Below are positions 44,147 through 52,876 of a stretch of 64,000 bases of DNA, piece by piece. The notes below the pieces were generated by a model. The model was not told where the DNA came from. It searched no databases and was given only the letters and a program-made list of their open reading frames with translations. Source of the DNA: Rhizobium croatiense (GTDB lineage: Bacteria > Pseudomonadota > Alphaproteobacteria > Rhizobiales > Rhizobiaceae); NCBI RefSeq assembly GCF_019793465.1, contig NZ_JAILYJ010000018.1, positions 1 through 64,000 of the forward strand, read 5' to 3'. A program made the translations under genes and the position numbers. Numbering within the stretch: the first letter of the stretch is position 1; every line of letters starts with the position of its first letter.

Positions 44147-44646
44147 GCTGTACTCTCCGGGCTCATGCTGATGCCTGGGGCAGGGCGCATGCGGATCATG
44201 ACCGAGTTTTCCGAGAGACAAACGAGTTCGCCGCGCTGATTTTCCACCTCGTGGCGGAACTTGGCAATGCCGATGCCGGGGCGCGAGCGCATCGGCCGGG
44301 CTTCAAGCACGGTCGAGTGACCCTGCAGCGTGTCGCCTGAAAGCACCGGCTTTCGCCATTCCATCAGATCGATGCCGGGCGCACCCTCGCAGAGCGCGTT
44401 CAGGATGTAACTGTCGGCCATCATGCGCATCAGCATCGCGGACGTATGCCAGCCGGAGGCGGCAAGACCGCCGAGAATGCTGGCGCGGCCGGCAGCCTCG
44501 TCGAGATGCATCGGCTGCGGGTCGAATTCGCTGGCGAATTCGATGATCTCCCCGGCGCTTACCAGCTTCGGGCCGAGGAGAAAGCGGCGACCGGGCTCAA
44601 AATCCTCGAAGGAAAGCTTTTCTGCCGACATTCGCTCCTCCGTCAT
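44143..44646 (-). CDS. MaoC-family dehydratase/hydratase 1
   Basis: 167 residues. It has the same layout as its downstream partner: FDPQPMHLDEAAG and GGLAASGWHTSAM hold the catalytic residues. The two are diverged paralogues in one coupled operon. Actinobacterial MaoC pairs form heterodimers; that is the model to test here. Confidence 0.85.
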   Translation of the reverse strand: MTEERMSAEKLSFEDFEPGRRFLLGPKLVSAGEIIEFASEFDPQPMHLDEAAGRASILGGLAASGWHTSAMLMRMMADSYILNALCEGAPGIDLMEWRKPVLSGDTLQGHSTVLEARPMRSRPGIGIAKFRHEVENQRGELVCLSENSVMIRMRPAPGISMSPESTA

Positions 44647-44656
44647 ATGCAGCGCC

Positions 44657-44772
44657 TAGAACAGGATGATTTTAGGCCGATTCGGCCCAAAAATCTGAAT
44701 CCTGTTCTACATTAAAGAGTTAGAGCATGATGTCGCCCGAAAACCGCTCACACTTTTCGGCGTCATGCTCTA
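44657..44772. repeat. Interspersed element made of two long hairpins
   Basis: TAGAACAGGAT (44657-44667) pairs exactly with 44699-44709. TAGAGCATGA (44721-44730) pairs with TCATGCTCTA (44763-44772), with an inner CGAAAA/TTTTCG stem. It lies between the MaoC genes and a divergent membrane protein. I recall it as a common rhizobial repeat. Confidence 0.7.
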
Positions 44773-44825
44773 GTGCTTACAATAGCACCCGCGCGGGCTC
44801 AATGATTCCGGGGAGATAAACCGGC

Positions 44826-45905
44826 ATGACGGAACTGAGGTCGATACTCGACGAGGCGGCGCGCCAGGGATTGATTTCGCCGGAGGCGGGCGGGCGGCTT
44901 CTGCCTTTCCTGACTGAGCGCGGCGTGGCGGTTGTCGAGCCGCAGCCGACAGCCGCCGAGGGACCGGCCTGGTCGGACACCGAGACGCCGCGCTTCGTGC
45001 GCGGGTTTCACGACGTGCTGATCACCATCGGCGTCGTCGTGGCACTCGGCGGCCTCTGGGGGCTTTCGGCACTTTATGCCGTACTGCCCGCGATCATCGT
45101 CCTTTCGGAAATCCTGGTGCGCCGCCAGCGGCTCGCTCTGCCGGCCGTCAGCCTGACGATCGCGCTGTTCTGCTGGACCTGGCTGCTGATGTCGCGATTC
45201 TTCCCGCCGTGGACGCCGACCGCTACATCATTCGGAGCGGAGGCGACGCAGTTCGTCGCCGGTTTCCCGATCATTCTCGGCGCGTATTATGCCCGCTACC
45301 GCGTACCGCTTTCGCTGGCGCTCTCTATCATGTCGGTGCTTGCCTTCGTCCTCACCCTGCTTTTGCGCGTGGTACAGTGGGCAAGCGGCAATCCGGCGTT
45401 TTTCCTCGATCACCCCATCGTGCTGGCGCAGGTTGCCCTCGTCTGCGCGCTCGGACTGTTTGCGATGGCGCTCTATTTCGATCTCGGCGACCGACTGCGG
45501 CGGACAACGCGTTCGGATATCGCTTTCTGGCTGCATCTCGGCGCGGCGCCGGCGCTGCTCTACAGCACTGTTTCCCTGCTGTCGTTCGGGGGAGACGTTC
45601 GCATCTTCGACGTCGCGAACATGTCGTCGCGGACACCCGTGGTCGTCGCGACCGTGGCGATGCTGATGCTGATCGGTCTCATCATCGACCGGCGCGCCTT
45701 CGTCACTTCGGGACTGCTGTCGCTCGGCGTTGCGATCTTCGGCGTCTTCCGGGAGGGAAGCGCCACGGTCGACACCTATATCTCCACGACGCTGATTATT
45801 GTCGGCGCGATCGTATTGATCATCGGCACCGGCTGGATGCCGCTTCGGCGGCTGGTGCTCAGGGCACTGCCGCCGGCCATCGCAAACAGGCTGCCGCCGG
45901 GTTAA
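44826..45905 (+). CDS. Polytopic membrane protein, DUF2157-like
   Basis: 359 residues with about nine membrane helices from residue 65 onward. The cytosolic N-terminus (MTELRSILDEAARQGLISPEA) resembles the start of DUF2157 proteins. I assign no function. It is convergent with ychF, ending 19 bases before it. Confidence 0.6.
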   Translation: MTELRSILDEAARQGLISPEAGGRLLPFLTERGVAVVEPQPTAAEGPAWSDTETPRFVRGFHDVLITIGVVVALGGLWGLSALYAVLPAIIVLSEILVRRQRLALPAVSLTIALFCWTWLLMSRFFPPWTPTATSFGAEATQFVAGFPIILGAYYARYRVPLSLALSIMSVLAFVLTLLLRVVQWASGNPAFFLDHPIVLAQVALVCALGLFAMALYFDLGDRLRRTTRSDIAFWLHLGAAPALLYSTVSLLSFGGDVRIFDVANMSSRTPVVVATVAMLMLIGLIIDRRAFVTSGLLSLGVAIFGVFREGSATVDTYISTTLIIVGAIVLIIGTGWMPLRRLVLRALPPAIANRLPPG

Positions 45906-45924
45906 GGCGGCAGCGGTCTTTTAT

Positions 45925-47028
45925 TTAGGTGTTGAAGCGGAAGTGGATGACGTCGCCGTCCTGGACGACGTATTCCTTGCCTTCGTCGCGCGCCTTGCCG
46001 GCATCCTTGGCGCCGACTTCGCCGTTGAATTTGATGTAGTCGTCATAGGCGATGGTGTTGGCGCGAATGAAGCCGCGCTCGAAATCCGAATGGATGACGC
46101 CGGCGGCCTGCGGCGCCTTGGTGCCGCGCTCGATCGTCCAGGCGCGCGTTTCCTTCGGGCCGACGGTGAAATAGGTGATGAGGTGGAGCAGCTTGTAGCC
46201 GGCACGGATCAGCCGGTCGAGGCCGGCCTCGTCAAGGTCGAGGGCGGAGAGGAATTCCTTGGCCTCATCCTCGGGCAGCTGGGCGACCTCAGCCTCGATC
46301 GCCGCCGAGATGACGACGGTTTCGGCACCCTGTTCCCTGGCCATGGCGGCGACGGCCTCGGTGAATTCATTGCCGGTCGAGGCGTCGCTTTCGGCGACGT
46401 TGCAGACATAGAGCACCGGATGCGAGGTCAGCAAGTTGAGGCCCTTGAGGATGGCGATCTCCTCGGCATCGAGCGTCGACAGCAGCGTGCGCACCGGCTT
46501 GCCCTCGTTGAGCAGCTTCAGCGAAGCTTCCATGATCGGCAGCATCGCCATCGACTCCTTGTCCTTGCCGGTGGCGCGCTTGCGCGTCTGCTCGGTGCGG
46601 CGCTCGAGGCTTTCGAGGTCGGCGAGCATCAGCTCGGTCTCGATCGTCTCGGCATCGGCAACGGGATTGATACGGCCTTCGACATGGGTGATGTCGCTGT
46701 CTTCGAAGCAACGCAGCACATGCACGATGGCGTCAACTTCACGGATATTGGCAAGGAACTGGTTGCCGAGGCCTTCACCCTTCGAGGCGCCGCGCACCAG
46801 GCCGGCGATATCGACGAAGGAGATGCGGGTCGGGATCAATTCCTTGGACTTGGCGATGTCGGCAAGCTTGCGCATGCGCGGATCAGGTACGGCGACTTCG
46901 CCGGTATTCGGCTCGATGGTGCAGAAGGGATAATTCGCCGCCTGTGCCGCCGCCGTCTTGGTGAGCGCGTTGAAGAGGGTCGATTTGCCGACGTTCGGCA
47001 GACCGACGATGCCGCATTTGAAGCCCAT
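45925..47028 (-). CDS. ychF: Redox-regulated GTPase/ATPase YchF (Obg family)
   Basis: 367 residues from MGFKCGIVGLPNVGKSTLF. The G1 loop is GLPNVGKST; the G4-like motif is NVAES (ATP preference), and FVDIAGLVRGASKGEGLGN is the G3 region. A coiled coil and a TGS domain end the protein (VIHSDFERGFIRANTI). YchF binds ribosomes and is linked to stress and catalase control. It starts at ATG 47028; the longer frame is unlikely. Confidence 0.95.
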   Translation of the reverse strand: MGFKCGIVGLPNVGKSTLFNALTKTAAAQAANYPFCTIEPNTGEVAVPDPRMRKLADIAKSKELIPTRISFVDIAGLVRGASKGEGLGNQFLANIREVDAIVHVLRCFEDSDITHVEGRINPVADAETIETELMLADLESLERRTEQTRKRATGKDKESMAMLPIMEASLKLLNEGKPVRTLLSTLDAEEIAILKGLNLLTSHPVLYVCNVAESDASTGNEFTEAVAAMAREQGAETVVISAAIEAEVAQLPEDEAKEFLSALDLDEAGLDRLIRAGYKLLHLITYFTVGPKETRAWTIERGTKAPQAAGVIHSDFERGFIRANTIAYDDYIKFNGEVGAKDAGKARDEGKEYVVQDGDVIHFRFNT

Positions 47029-47353
47029 GGCTAAAACCTGCTGTTCTTGAATTTCTTGCTGGTGCCTATGGGATAAAGGAGCAATATGGTCAAGTCTTAG
47101 CGAGCTTTTAACGTTGCTCACTTGCCCAAGGAACGGTGCCGGCCTATTTTCGAGGGCGATCGCGGTTTCGATGCATTACGGATTTCGTCAGATGCACGGT
47201 CGCTCCTGCCGGCCGCACATCCGGCCTCAACCCGGCGGCCAATTTCCTCCTGATCGAGGCGGGCAGCCACGGCGCACCGTCGAAAATTCGTCATCGACAA
47301 TGATTAGTTGTTTTGAAGATTCCTGACCATGTCATCAACGGGTGGATTTTCCG
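47029..47353. other. Divergent upstream region of ychF and clpS
   Basis: 325 bases. I see GCCGGCCGC...CCGGCC and GGCCTCAACCCGGCGGCC arms but no convincing long hairpin or gene. Promoters for both genes should lie here. Confidence 0.3.
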
Positions 47354-47665
47354 ATGAGTGACAACGACGTTGCCCTGAAGCCGAAGACCAAGGTGAAGCC
47401 GAAGCTGGACAAGCCGAAGCTCTACAAGGTCATTCTCGTCAACGACGATTATACGCCGCGCGAATTCGTCATCGTCATCCTGAAGGTCGTCTTCCACATG
47501 AGCGAGGAGACCGGCTATCGAGTGATGATGACGGCGCACAAGCTCGGCTCCTGCGTGGTCGTGGTCTGCGCCAAGGACATTGCCGAGACCAAGGCCAAGG
47601 AGGGCATCGATCTTGCCAAGGAGATGGGCTTTCCGTTGATGTTCACGACGGAGCCCGAGGAATAG
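47354..47665 (+). CDS. clpS: ClpS adaptor, ClpS2-like
   Basis: 103 residues. It binds N-degrons and delivers them to ClpA. The core NDDYTPREFV is conserved, except that the hydrophobic gatekeeper (Met40 in E. coli, TPMEF) is Arg. The His pocket residue is in AHKLG. The N-terminus is Lys/Pro-rich. There is no adjacent clpA; the canonical ClpS1 gene is usually next to clpA. This is consistent with ClpS2 of Agrobacterium, whose substrate choice is narrower, as I recall. Confidence 0.85.
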   Translation: MSDNDVALKPKTKVKPKLDKPKLYKVILVNDDYTPREFVIVILKVVFHMSEETGYRVMMTAHKLGSCVVVVCAKDIAETKAKEGIDLAKEMGFPLMFTTEPEE

Positions 47666-47674
47666 CAGCCGAGC

Positions 47675-48136
47675 TCAGGCTCGGCGGATCTGATAGCCGG
47701 TCTTGTCCTGGATGAAGCCGCAATTCTCGTAGAAGCGGAGCGTCGCAGGATTCTTGGAGCCGGTCAGCAGCATCACTTTGTAACAGCCGGCCTTCCAGGC
47801 TTGCTCTACCGCATGACCGATGACGGCGCCGGCATAACCGTGCCGGCGGTGGTCGGTGTGGGTGACGACGTTTTCGATGAGCGCATAGGAGGCGCCGCCC
47901 CGCGTCAGGTTCGGCACGACGATCAGCGTGGCGGTGGCGGCGGCGACATCGCCGGCAAAGGCAATGAAGACGGTCATGCCGGGATGGGCGAGGATGGCGG
48001 AGAAGCGCTCTTCTGCCATGGCCTTATCGAGAACGGGATCTGTCGGGTTCAAATGGCGGTAGAGGACGGCCAATCCCGGAAGATCGCCGGCAGTTGCGGG
48101 GCGGATGGCGAAATCCTGGTCCGGCACCCGCCTCAT
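47675..48136 (-). CDS. GNAT-family N-acetyltransferase
   Basis: 153 residues. The acetyl-CoA region IENVVTHTDHRRHGYAGAVI and the C-terminal KNPATLRFYENCGF are typical. Its start overlaps the end of pth by four bases, so it is coupled to pth. The substrate is unknown. Confidence 0.82.
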   Translation of the reverse strand: MRRVPDQDFAIRPATAGDLPGLAVLYRHLNPTDPVLDKAMAEERFSAILAHPGMTVFIAFAGDVAAATATLIVVPNLTRGGASYALIENVVTHTDHRRHGYAGAVIGHAVEQAWKAGCYKVMLLTGSKNPATLRFYENCGFIQDKTGYQIRRA

Positions 48137-48864
48137 TCCCCCTTATTGCCGAACATCTTCTTCAGCATCTCGGCCATCGGCCCGGTGGTGGGGAGTTTCG
48201 GCTGATTGCTGCTGCGGGCCTGGCGAATATGCGACTGACCGGCCGGCTTCTTTTCGCCATCCTTGCTTTCTCTGCGCGGCTTTTCCTCCTCGGCCTGACC
48301 GCCGAGCGCCAGCGCGATCTTGTTCATCAGCTGCGAATCCTCGTTGCGCACCAGCATCTCGGCATTGTCGGCGAGCGTGTCGAGCAGCGGTTCCAGCCAG
48401 TCCCTGTCGGCCTTGGCAAAATCCCCGAGCACATGGTTCTGCACCATTTCCTTGACGCCGGGATGGCCGATACCGAGGCGCAGGCGCCGATATTCCTTGC
48501 CGCAATGGGCGTCCAGCGACCTGATGCCGTTGTGGCCGCCATGGCCGCCGCCGGTCTTCAGCCGCGCCTTGCCAGCGGGAAGGTCGAGCTCATCATAAAT
48601 CGCGACAAGGTCGGCCGGCTGGAGCTTGTAGAAGCGCATCGCCTCGCCGACGGCCTCGCCGGAGAGGTTCATATAGGTCTGCGGCTTGATCAGCAGCACC
48701 TTCTCGCCGGCGAGTTCGCCTTCGGCGATCTCGCCCCTGAACTTTTTCGACCAGGGCGAAAAGCTGTGGCGCCGATGGATGGCGTCAACGGCCATGAAGC
48801 CAATATTGTGACGGTTGCCGGCGTATTTGGCGCCGGGATTGCCGAGACCCGCGATGATCAGCAT
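48133..48864 (-). CDS. pth: Peptidyl-tRNA hydrolase
   Basis: 243 residues. It recycles tRNA from aborted peptidyl-tRNA. Catalytic residues lie in GLGNPGAKYAGNRHNIGF (Asn9, His19) and in the Asp of DELDLPAGKARLK. A C-terminal extension of about 50 residues (GQAEEEKPRRESKDG...) goes beyond E. coli Pth and is charged. It is followed by a coupled GNAT. In many bacteria pth sits just after rplY; here two genes intervene. Confidence 0.95.
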   Translation of the reverse strand: MLIIAGLGNPGAKYAGNRHNIGFMAVDAIHRRHSFSPWSKKFRGEIAEGELAGEKVLLIKPQTYMNLSGEAVGEAMRFYKLQPADLVAIYDELDLPAGKARLKTGGGHGGHNGIRSLDAHCGKEYRRLRLGIGHPGVKEMVQNHVLGDFAKADRDWLEPLLDTLADNAEMLVRNEDSQLMNKIALALGGQAEEEKPRRESKDGEKKPAGQSHIRQARSSNQPKLPTTGPMAEMLKKMFGNKGE

Positions 48865-48941
48865 GGCCTGTCTTCCTCGCTTAAGCTTTCCCGCTGTTCA
48901 CCACCCGGAAAACCGCACAATGTCAAGCGGAAAGGGCAGCA

Positions 48942-49655
48942 TCAGTCCGACAGGTTCATGCCGTATTTCAGGAAGATCTTTTTCTGGTCACCATCGGCGA
49001 TCAGCTTGTCGAGAGCGGCCTGCATCTTGGCGCGCAGATCGTCCGGAAAGCTCTTTTCGCAGGCAATGCCCATCGGCTGGGCGGAGAGCACCGTCACCAT
49101 CTCCACCGGCTGATCGGCCTTCAGCTTGTCGAAATAGAGTTCGGAGATCGGCATCATGTCGATGCGGCCGCTCAGCAGCTTGCGCAGCGTCGCGTTGAAG
49201 TCGCTGGCGACGTCGAGCTTGGTGAAGCCCTTCTCCTTCAGGGTCGTCTCGGTGTAATCCTCGCGCTGCGTGCCGATCGTATATTTCTTCGCCTCGTCCA
49301 GATTGCCGGCGATGACGCCGGAGCCCTTGCGGGTGATCAGGATATTGCGATCGATCAGCAGCGGCTCGATCCATTTGAACAGCGGGTCGCGGGTGCTGTT
49401 GTGGGCGGTGGCGAAAACGCAGGTCATCGGCGCCGTGCGGGCGAGGCCGAAAGCGCGCGCCCAGGGCAAGACCTCGATCGTGTAGTCGACGCCGATCGCG
49501 GCCATCACCTTTTCGACCTGCTCGACGGTCGCGCCCTTGATCTCCTTGCCTTCGCGATAGTTGAAGGGGGCGTAATCCTCGGTCGTGAAATTGATTGTCT
49601 GCGCATGGGCGGCGCAGGGCAGCGCCAGGCATGCGAGAAGCAGGAGCTTTTTCAT
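48942..49655 (-). CDS. Periplasmic solute-binding protein (amino-acid type)
   Basis: 237 residues. A signal peptide (MKKLLLLACLALPCAAHAQ) leads into the bacterial family 3 solute-binding fold (YAPFNYREGKEIKGATVEQV..., CVFATAHNSTRDPLF, ATLRKLLSGRIDMMPI). No permease or ATPase is adjacent, so its partner is elsewhere or it acts as a signal protein. It is close to the GGDEF-EAL gene, divergent spacing 24 bases, in one direction. Confidence 0.85.
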   Translation of the reverse strand: MKKLLLLACLALPCAAHAQTINFTTEDYAPFNYREGKEIKGATVEQVEKVMAAIGVDYTIEVLPWARAFGLARTAPMTCVFATAHNSTRDPLFKWIEPLLIDRNILITRKGSGVIAGNLDEAKKYTIGTQREDYTETTLKEKGFTKLDVASDFNATLRKLLSGRIDMMPISELYFDKLKADQPVEMVTVLSAQPMGIACEKSFPDDLRAKMQAALDKLIADGDQKKIFLKYGMNLSD

Positions 49656-49679
49656 CGGATCATCTCCTTGGTTCTTCGT

Positions 49680-52031
49680 TTACGAGGCGCGCGCGACGGC
49701 CGATTGCGGGGCCATCAGTTCCTCGATGAGCTTGGCTGCGTGCTGTGGGCGATGGAAGAGGTAGCCCTGGCCATAGTCCAGCCCCATCTGGTGGAGCGTG
49801 CGGCATTCCTCTTCGGTCTCGATGCCCTCGGCGATGACGGTGCAGTTCATTTTGTGGGATAGCGTGGTGATGCCTTCGATCAGCATGCGGCTCTTCTGGC
49901 GGACGTCATCGTCGCCGTCGTTGATCGCGCGGGTGAAGGACTGGTCGATCTTGATGATATCGACAGGGAAGCGGTTGAGGTAGCTGAGCGACGAATAGCC
50001 GGTGCCGAAATCGTCGAGCGCGATGCGGCAGCCGAAGCGGCGAAGCTCGGTGACAATCATGCGAATCTCTGGGTTGTCGTGCATCAGCACGGCTTCGGTG
50101 ATTTCGACGACGATGCGTTCGGGGCGGATGCCGTGGCGACCGACAATGGCGGCAAGCCGGGCGGGCAGAGCCGGCTCGAACTGAAGCGGCGAGAAATTGA
50201 TGGCGAGATAGGTATCCTGCATGCCGGATATGCGGGAAATCTTGGCGAGATGGGCGATCGCCCTTTCCATGATGACATTGCCGACGCGGACGATTTTCCC
50301 TGTCTCCTCGGCGACGCTGACGATCTCGGCCGGCGGCATCAGGCCCTTCTGCGGATGGTTGAGGCGCATCAGCGCTTCAAAACCGGCAATACCGCGGCCG
50401 TTCAAGTTGACGATCGGCTGCAGGAAGGCCTCGAACCAGTTCTCGGCAAGACCGGCTTCGATATTGGCCTCGATTTCGGCGCGGCTGCGGGCGCGGTCGA
50501 GCATGGCGTTGTCGAAGAGTTGCGCGCCATTTTTGCCGTCGCGTTTCTTGGCATACATCGCCATGTCGGATTTCTGCAGCAGTTCGGATGCGGCCGCGGC
50601 ATGATGCGGGTAGATGGCGATGCCGATCGAAGCGCTCAGATGCATGTCCGGGGCAAATGGCGTTTCGAAGATCGAGGCAATCTGCCCGCACATTACCTTG
50701 GCGCGCTTTTCGGCGTCCTTCGCCGGCAGCAGGATGGCGAATTCATCGCCGCCGAGACGAGCCGCCTCGTCGGAGGGAGCAAGATGGGTCTTCAGGCGCT
50801 CAACCAGCTCGATCAGTGCCCTGTCGCCGGCGGCATGGCCCATATTGTCGTTGATCCACTTGAAGCGATCGAGATCGACGAAGAGGCAGGCAAGTTCCTG
50901 GCCGGCGGCGTCTGCCGCAGCGATCTTGCTGTCGAGCACGGCTTCGAAACCCTGGCGGTTGAGAAGCCCGGTCAGGTGATCGGTGATTGCCTGGCGATGG
51001 TTGCGATCCTCGGAGGCCTTGAGCTCGGTCACATCGGTCATCACCGACAGTGAAAGGCGATCGTGAGCGCCGGCGCCGGCTTCCGATTCCATGATAAGGA
51101 CGTCCATGGTGCGGCCGTCCAGGCAGACGAACTTGACGGTAACCGCCATGCCGCTTTCGGCCCGGCGGCGCTTGACGAACTTGTCGCGGGTATTTGCCGT
51201 GACGAGATCGGCGAAGTTGCGGCCGATGACGGCGGCGCGATCATAGCCGGTGGCAAGCAGCCAATAGTCGCTGACGGCGGTAATGCGGTCTTCCTCGTCG
51301 AGCGAGAAGAGCATGGCGGGGGTGAGATTGTAGATATCGGTGGCGCGGCGATGGGCGAGCTTCAGCTCCTTCTCCTCGCTTTCGAGTTTGGTCTGCATCT
51401 CGTTGAAGCTGCGGGCAAGCCGTCCCATCTCGTCGTTCGACTGCCAATCGACGTGATGGCGGGAGCCGAGCTGGCGGGTCGCCTCGATCGCCGCCGTCAG
51501 CCGCATCAGTGGCTGGATGACGAAGAAGCGGTTGCCGATCAGCGCGGTGCCGAAAACGGTCAAAACCGCGAAGATGAAGATCGAAATGAAGACGACCTCT
51601 TCCTGCTTCAGGCCCGAAAACAGGCCGAGGGCGGGATAGTAGACGCTGATGCTGCCGAGATTCTTCGGCCCATCGATGGTGTTGTAGATGATGGCGCGCG
51701 ACACCTGCACGAGCTTGCCATCGAAGGAGCGCGGAATGGTGGACTGGCTGACGTCGAGCTGGCCTGACTGGTCGCGCACTTCGACCTTGACGATGGCGCC
51801 CTGGGAAACGACCGTCGCGCTGATCTGGGTGACGCTTTCTTCATCGAGGTCCCAGAGGGGCTTTGCCAGCGCCTGGGCATTGGCGACAAGAAGAACCGAG
51901 ATATGGTCGCGTATTTCCTTGTCGGCTCGCTCCGAGGAAAGAAAAAGAAAGAGAACAAAGAGAGGAGCGACAAAAACAAGCAGCGCCCCGCAAACAATCC
52001 CAAAAAACCTGTTCTCAACGGAATTGTTCAT
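49680..52031 (-). CDS. Membrane GGDEF-EAL protein with HAMP and PAS
   Basis: 783 residues. Two membrane helices (about 10-30 and 160-180) flank a periplasmic sensor; HAMP (about 185-240), PAS (about 255-340), GGDEF (about 350-510) and EAL (about 520-770) follow. The cyclase motif RLGGDEF is intact near 428, but the inhibitory RxxD site reads APSD. EAL motifs EALMR, DDFGTGYSS and AEGIETEEE are intact. It should make and/or break c-di-GMP in response to an envelope signal. It lies between rplY and pth. Confidence 0.93.
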   Translation of the reverse strand: MNNSVENRFFGIVCGALLVFVAPLFVLFLFLSSERADKEIRDHISVLLVANAQALAKPLWDLDEESVTQISATVVSQGAIVKVEVRDQSGQLDVSQSTIPRSFDGKLVQVSRAIIYNTIDGPKNLGSISVYYPALGLFSGLKQEEVVFISIFIFAVLTVFGTALIGNRFFVIQPLMRLTAAIEATRQLGSRHHVDWQSNDEMGRLARSFNEMQTKLESEEKELKLAHRRATDIYNLTPAMLFSLDEEDRITAVSDYWLLATGYDRAAVIGRNFADLVTANTRDKFVKRRRAESGMAVTVKFVCLDGRTMDVLIMESEAGAGAHDRLSLSVMTDVTELKASEDRNHRQAITDHLTGLLNRQGFEAVLDSKIAAADAAGQELACLFVDLDRFKWINDNMGHAAGDRALIELVERLKTHLAPSDEAARLGGDEFAILLPAKDAEKRAKVMCGQIASIFETPFAPDMHLSASIGIAIYPHHAAAASELLQKSDMAMYAKKRDGKNGAQLFDNAMLDRARSRAEIEANIEAGLAENWFEAFLQPIVNLNGRGIAGFEALMRLNHPQKGLMPPAEIVSVAEETGKIVRVGNVIMERAIAHLAKISRISGMQDTYLAINFSPLQFEPALPARLAAIVGRHGIRPERIVVEITEAVLMHDNPEIRMIVTELRRFGCRIALDDFGTGYSSLSYLNRFPVDIIKIDQSFTRAINDGDDDVRQKSRMLIEGITTLSHKMNCTVIAEGIETEEECRTLHQMGLDYGQGYLFHRPQHAAKLIEELMAPQSAVARAS

Positions 52032-52164
52032 GGTTCCGTCTACTCCCCCAGACCGGCCATATTTGCTGTCGCGCGTTCGGGCCGGCTTCTTCGCAACTGA
52101 CGGGGCATGCTTTCACGAATATATTAAATTTGCAGAAACGGAGGTCTTTGCCAGGCAATGAAAA

Positions 52165-52239
52165 GCCCGCTTTCCCAGTGAACCGGCTCCTGAAAGTTGG
52201 ACGACAACCTTTCAGGAGCCAGTTCACGGGAAAGCGGGC
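52165..52239 (-). terminator. Long terminator hairpin after rplY
   Basis: GCCCGCTTTCCC (52165-52176) pairs with GGGAAAGCGGGC (52228-52239), then further GTGAAC and GGCTCCTGAAAG arms with one bulge and one mismatch, making about 30 base pairs. On the minus strand, GCGGGC runs into TTTT. It is unusually long for a terminator. Confidence 0.75.
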
Positions 52240-52267
52240 CGTATGCTTTACAAATTGGTCGAAGCGA

Positions 52268-52876
52268 TCAGGCTTCGGCTTCGCCTTCTTCGGCGCTTTC
52301 ATCGACACCGGCAGCCGGAGCAACGATGGTCGCGATCGTGAAGTCGCGGTCGATAACCGTGGTCACGCCCTTCGGCAGGGTGACTTCCGAAATGTGGATG
52401 CTGTCGCCGATCTTCTTGCCGCTGAGATCAACGTCGAAGAACTCAGGGATCGCATCGGCCGGGCAATGAACTTCGACCGAGTGGCGGACGATGTTCAGAA
52501 CACCGCCGACCTTGAGGCCCTGGGACTTCTCTTCGTTGATGAAGTGAACCGGGATTTCGACGGTCACCTGGGTGTTGCCGGAGACGCGGAGGAAATCGAC
52601 ATGCATCGTGAAATCGCGGACCGGATCGAGCTGGTAGTCCTTCGGCAGAACCTTGTACTTCTTGCCGTCGACTTCGATGGTCGCCACGGTGGTCATGAAA
52701 CCACCGGCGTGGATGCGCTTCGTCACCTCATTGGTGTTGAGAGCGATGGCAATGGGGGCCTGCTTGTCACCATAGATGACAGCGGGAATCAAACCGTTGC
52801 GGCGAAGTTCACGGGCGGACCCCTTACCAACCCGTTCGCGCGCCTCGGCCTTGAGCTCGTAAGTTTCCTGGCTCAT
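52268..52876 (-). CDS. rplY: 50S ribosomal protein L25 (general stress Ctc type)
   Basis: 202 residues. L25 domain (about 1-90, MSQETYELKAEARERVGKGS) with 5S rRNA binding, plus the C-terminal Ctc/TL5 beta domain (about 100-190) and an acidic tail (AAGVDESAEEGEAEA). The long form is usual in Rhizobium. It has a strong ribosome site and a long hairpin terminator after it. Confidence 0.95.
   Translation of the reverse strand: MSQETYELKAEARERVGKGSARELRRNGLIPAVIYGDKQAPIAIALNTNEVTKRIHAGGFMTTVATIEVDGKKYKVLPKDYQLDPVRDFTMHVDFLRVSGNTQVTVEIPVHFINEEKSQGLKVGGVLNIVRHSVEVHCPADAIPEFFDVDLSGKKIGDSIHISEVTLPKGVTTVIDRDFTIATIVAPAAGVDESAEEGEAEA

Noticed and set aside
47114..47326. Small ORF between ychF and clpS
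   Set aside because: No ribosome site, composition unlike a gene, and it would occupy the shared promoter region.
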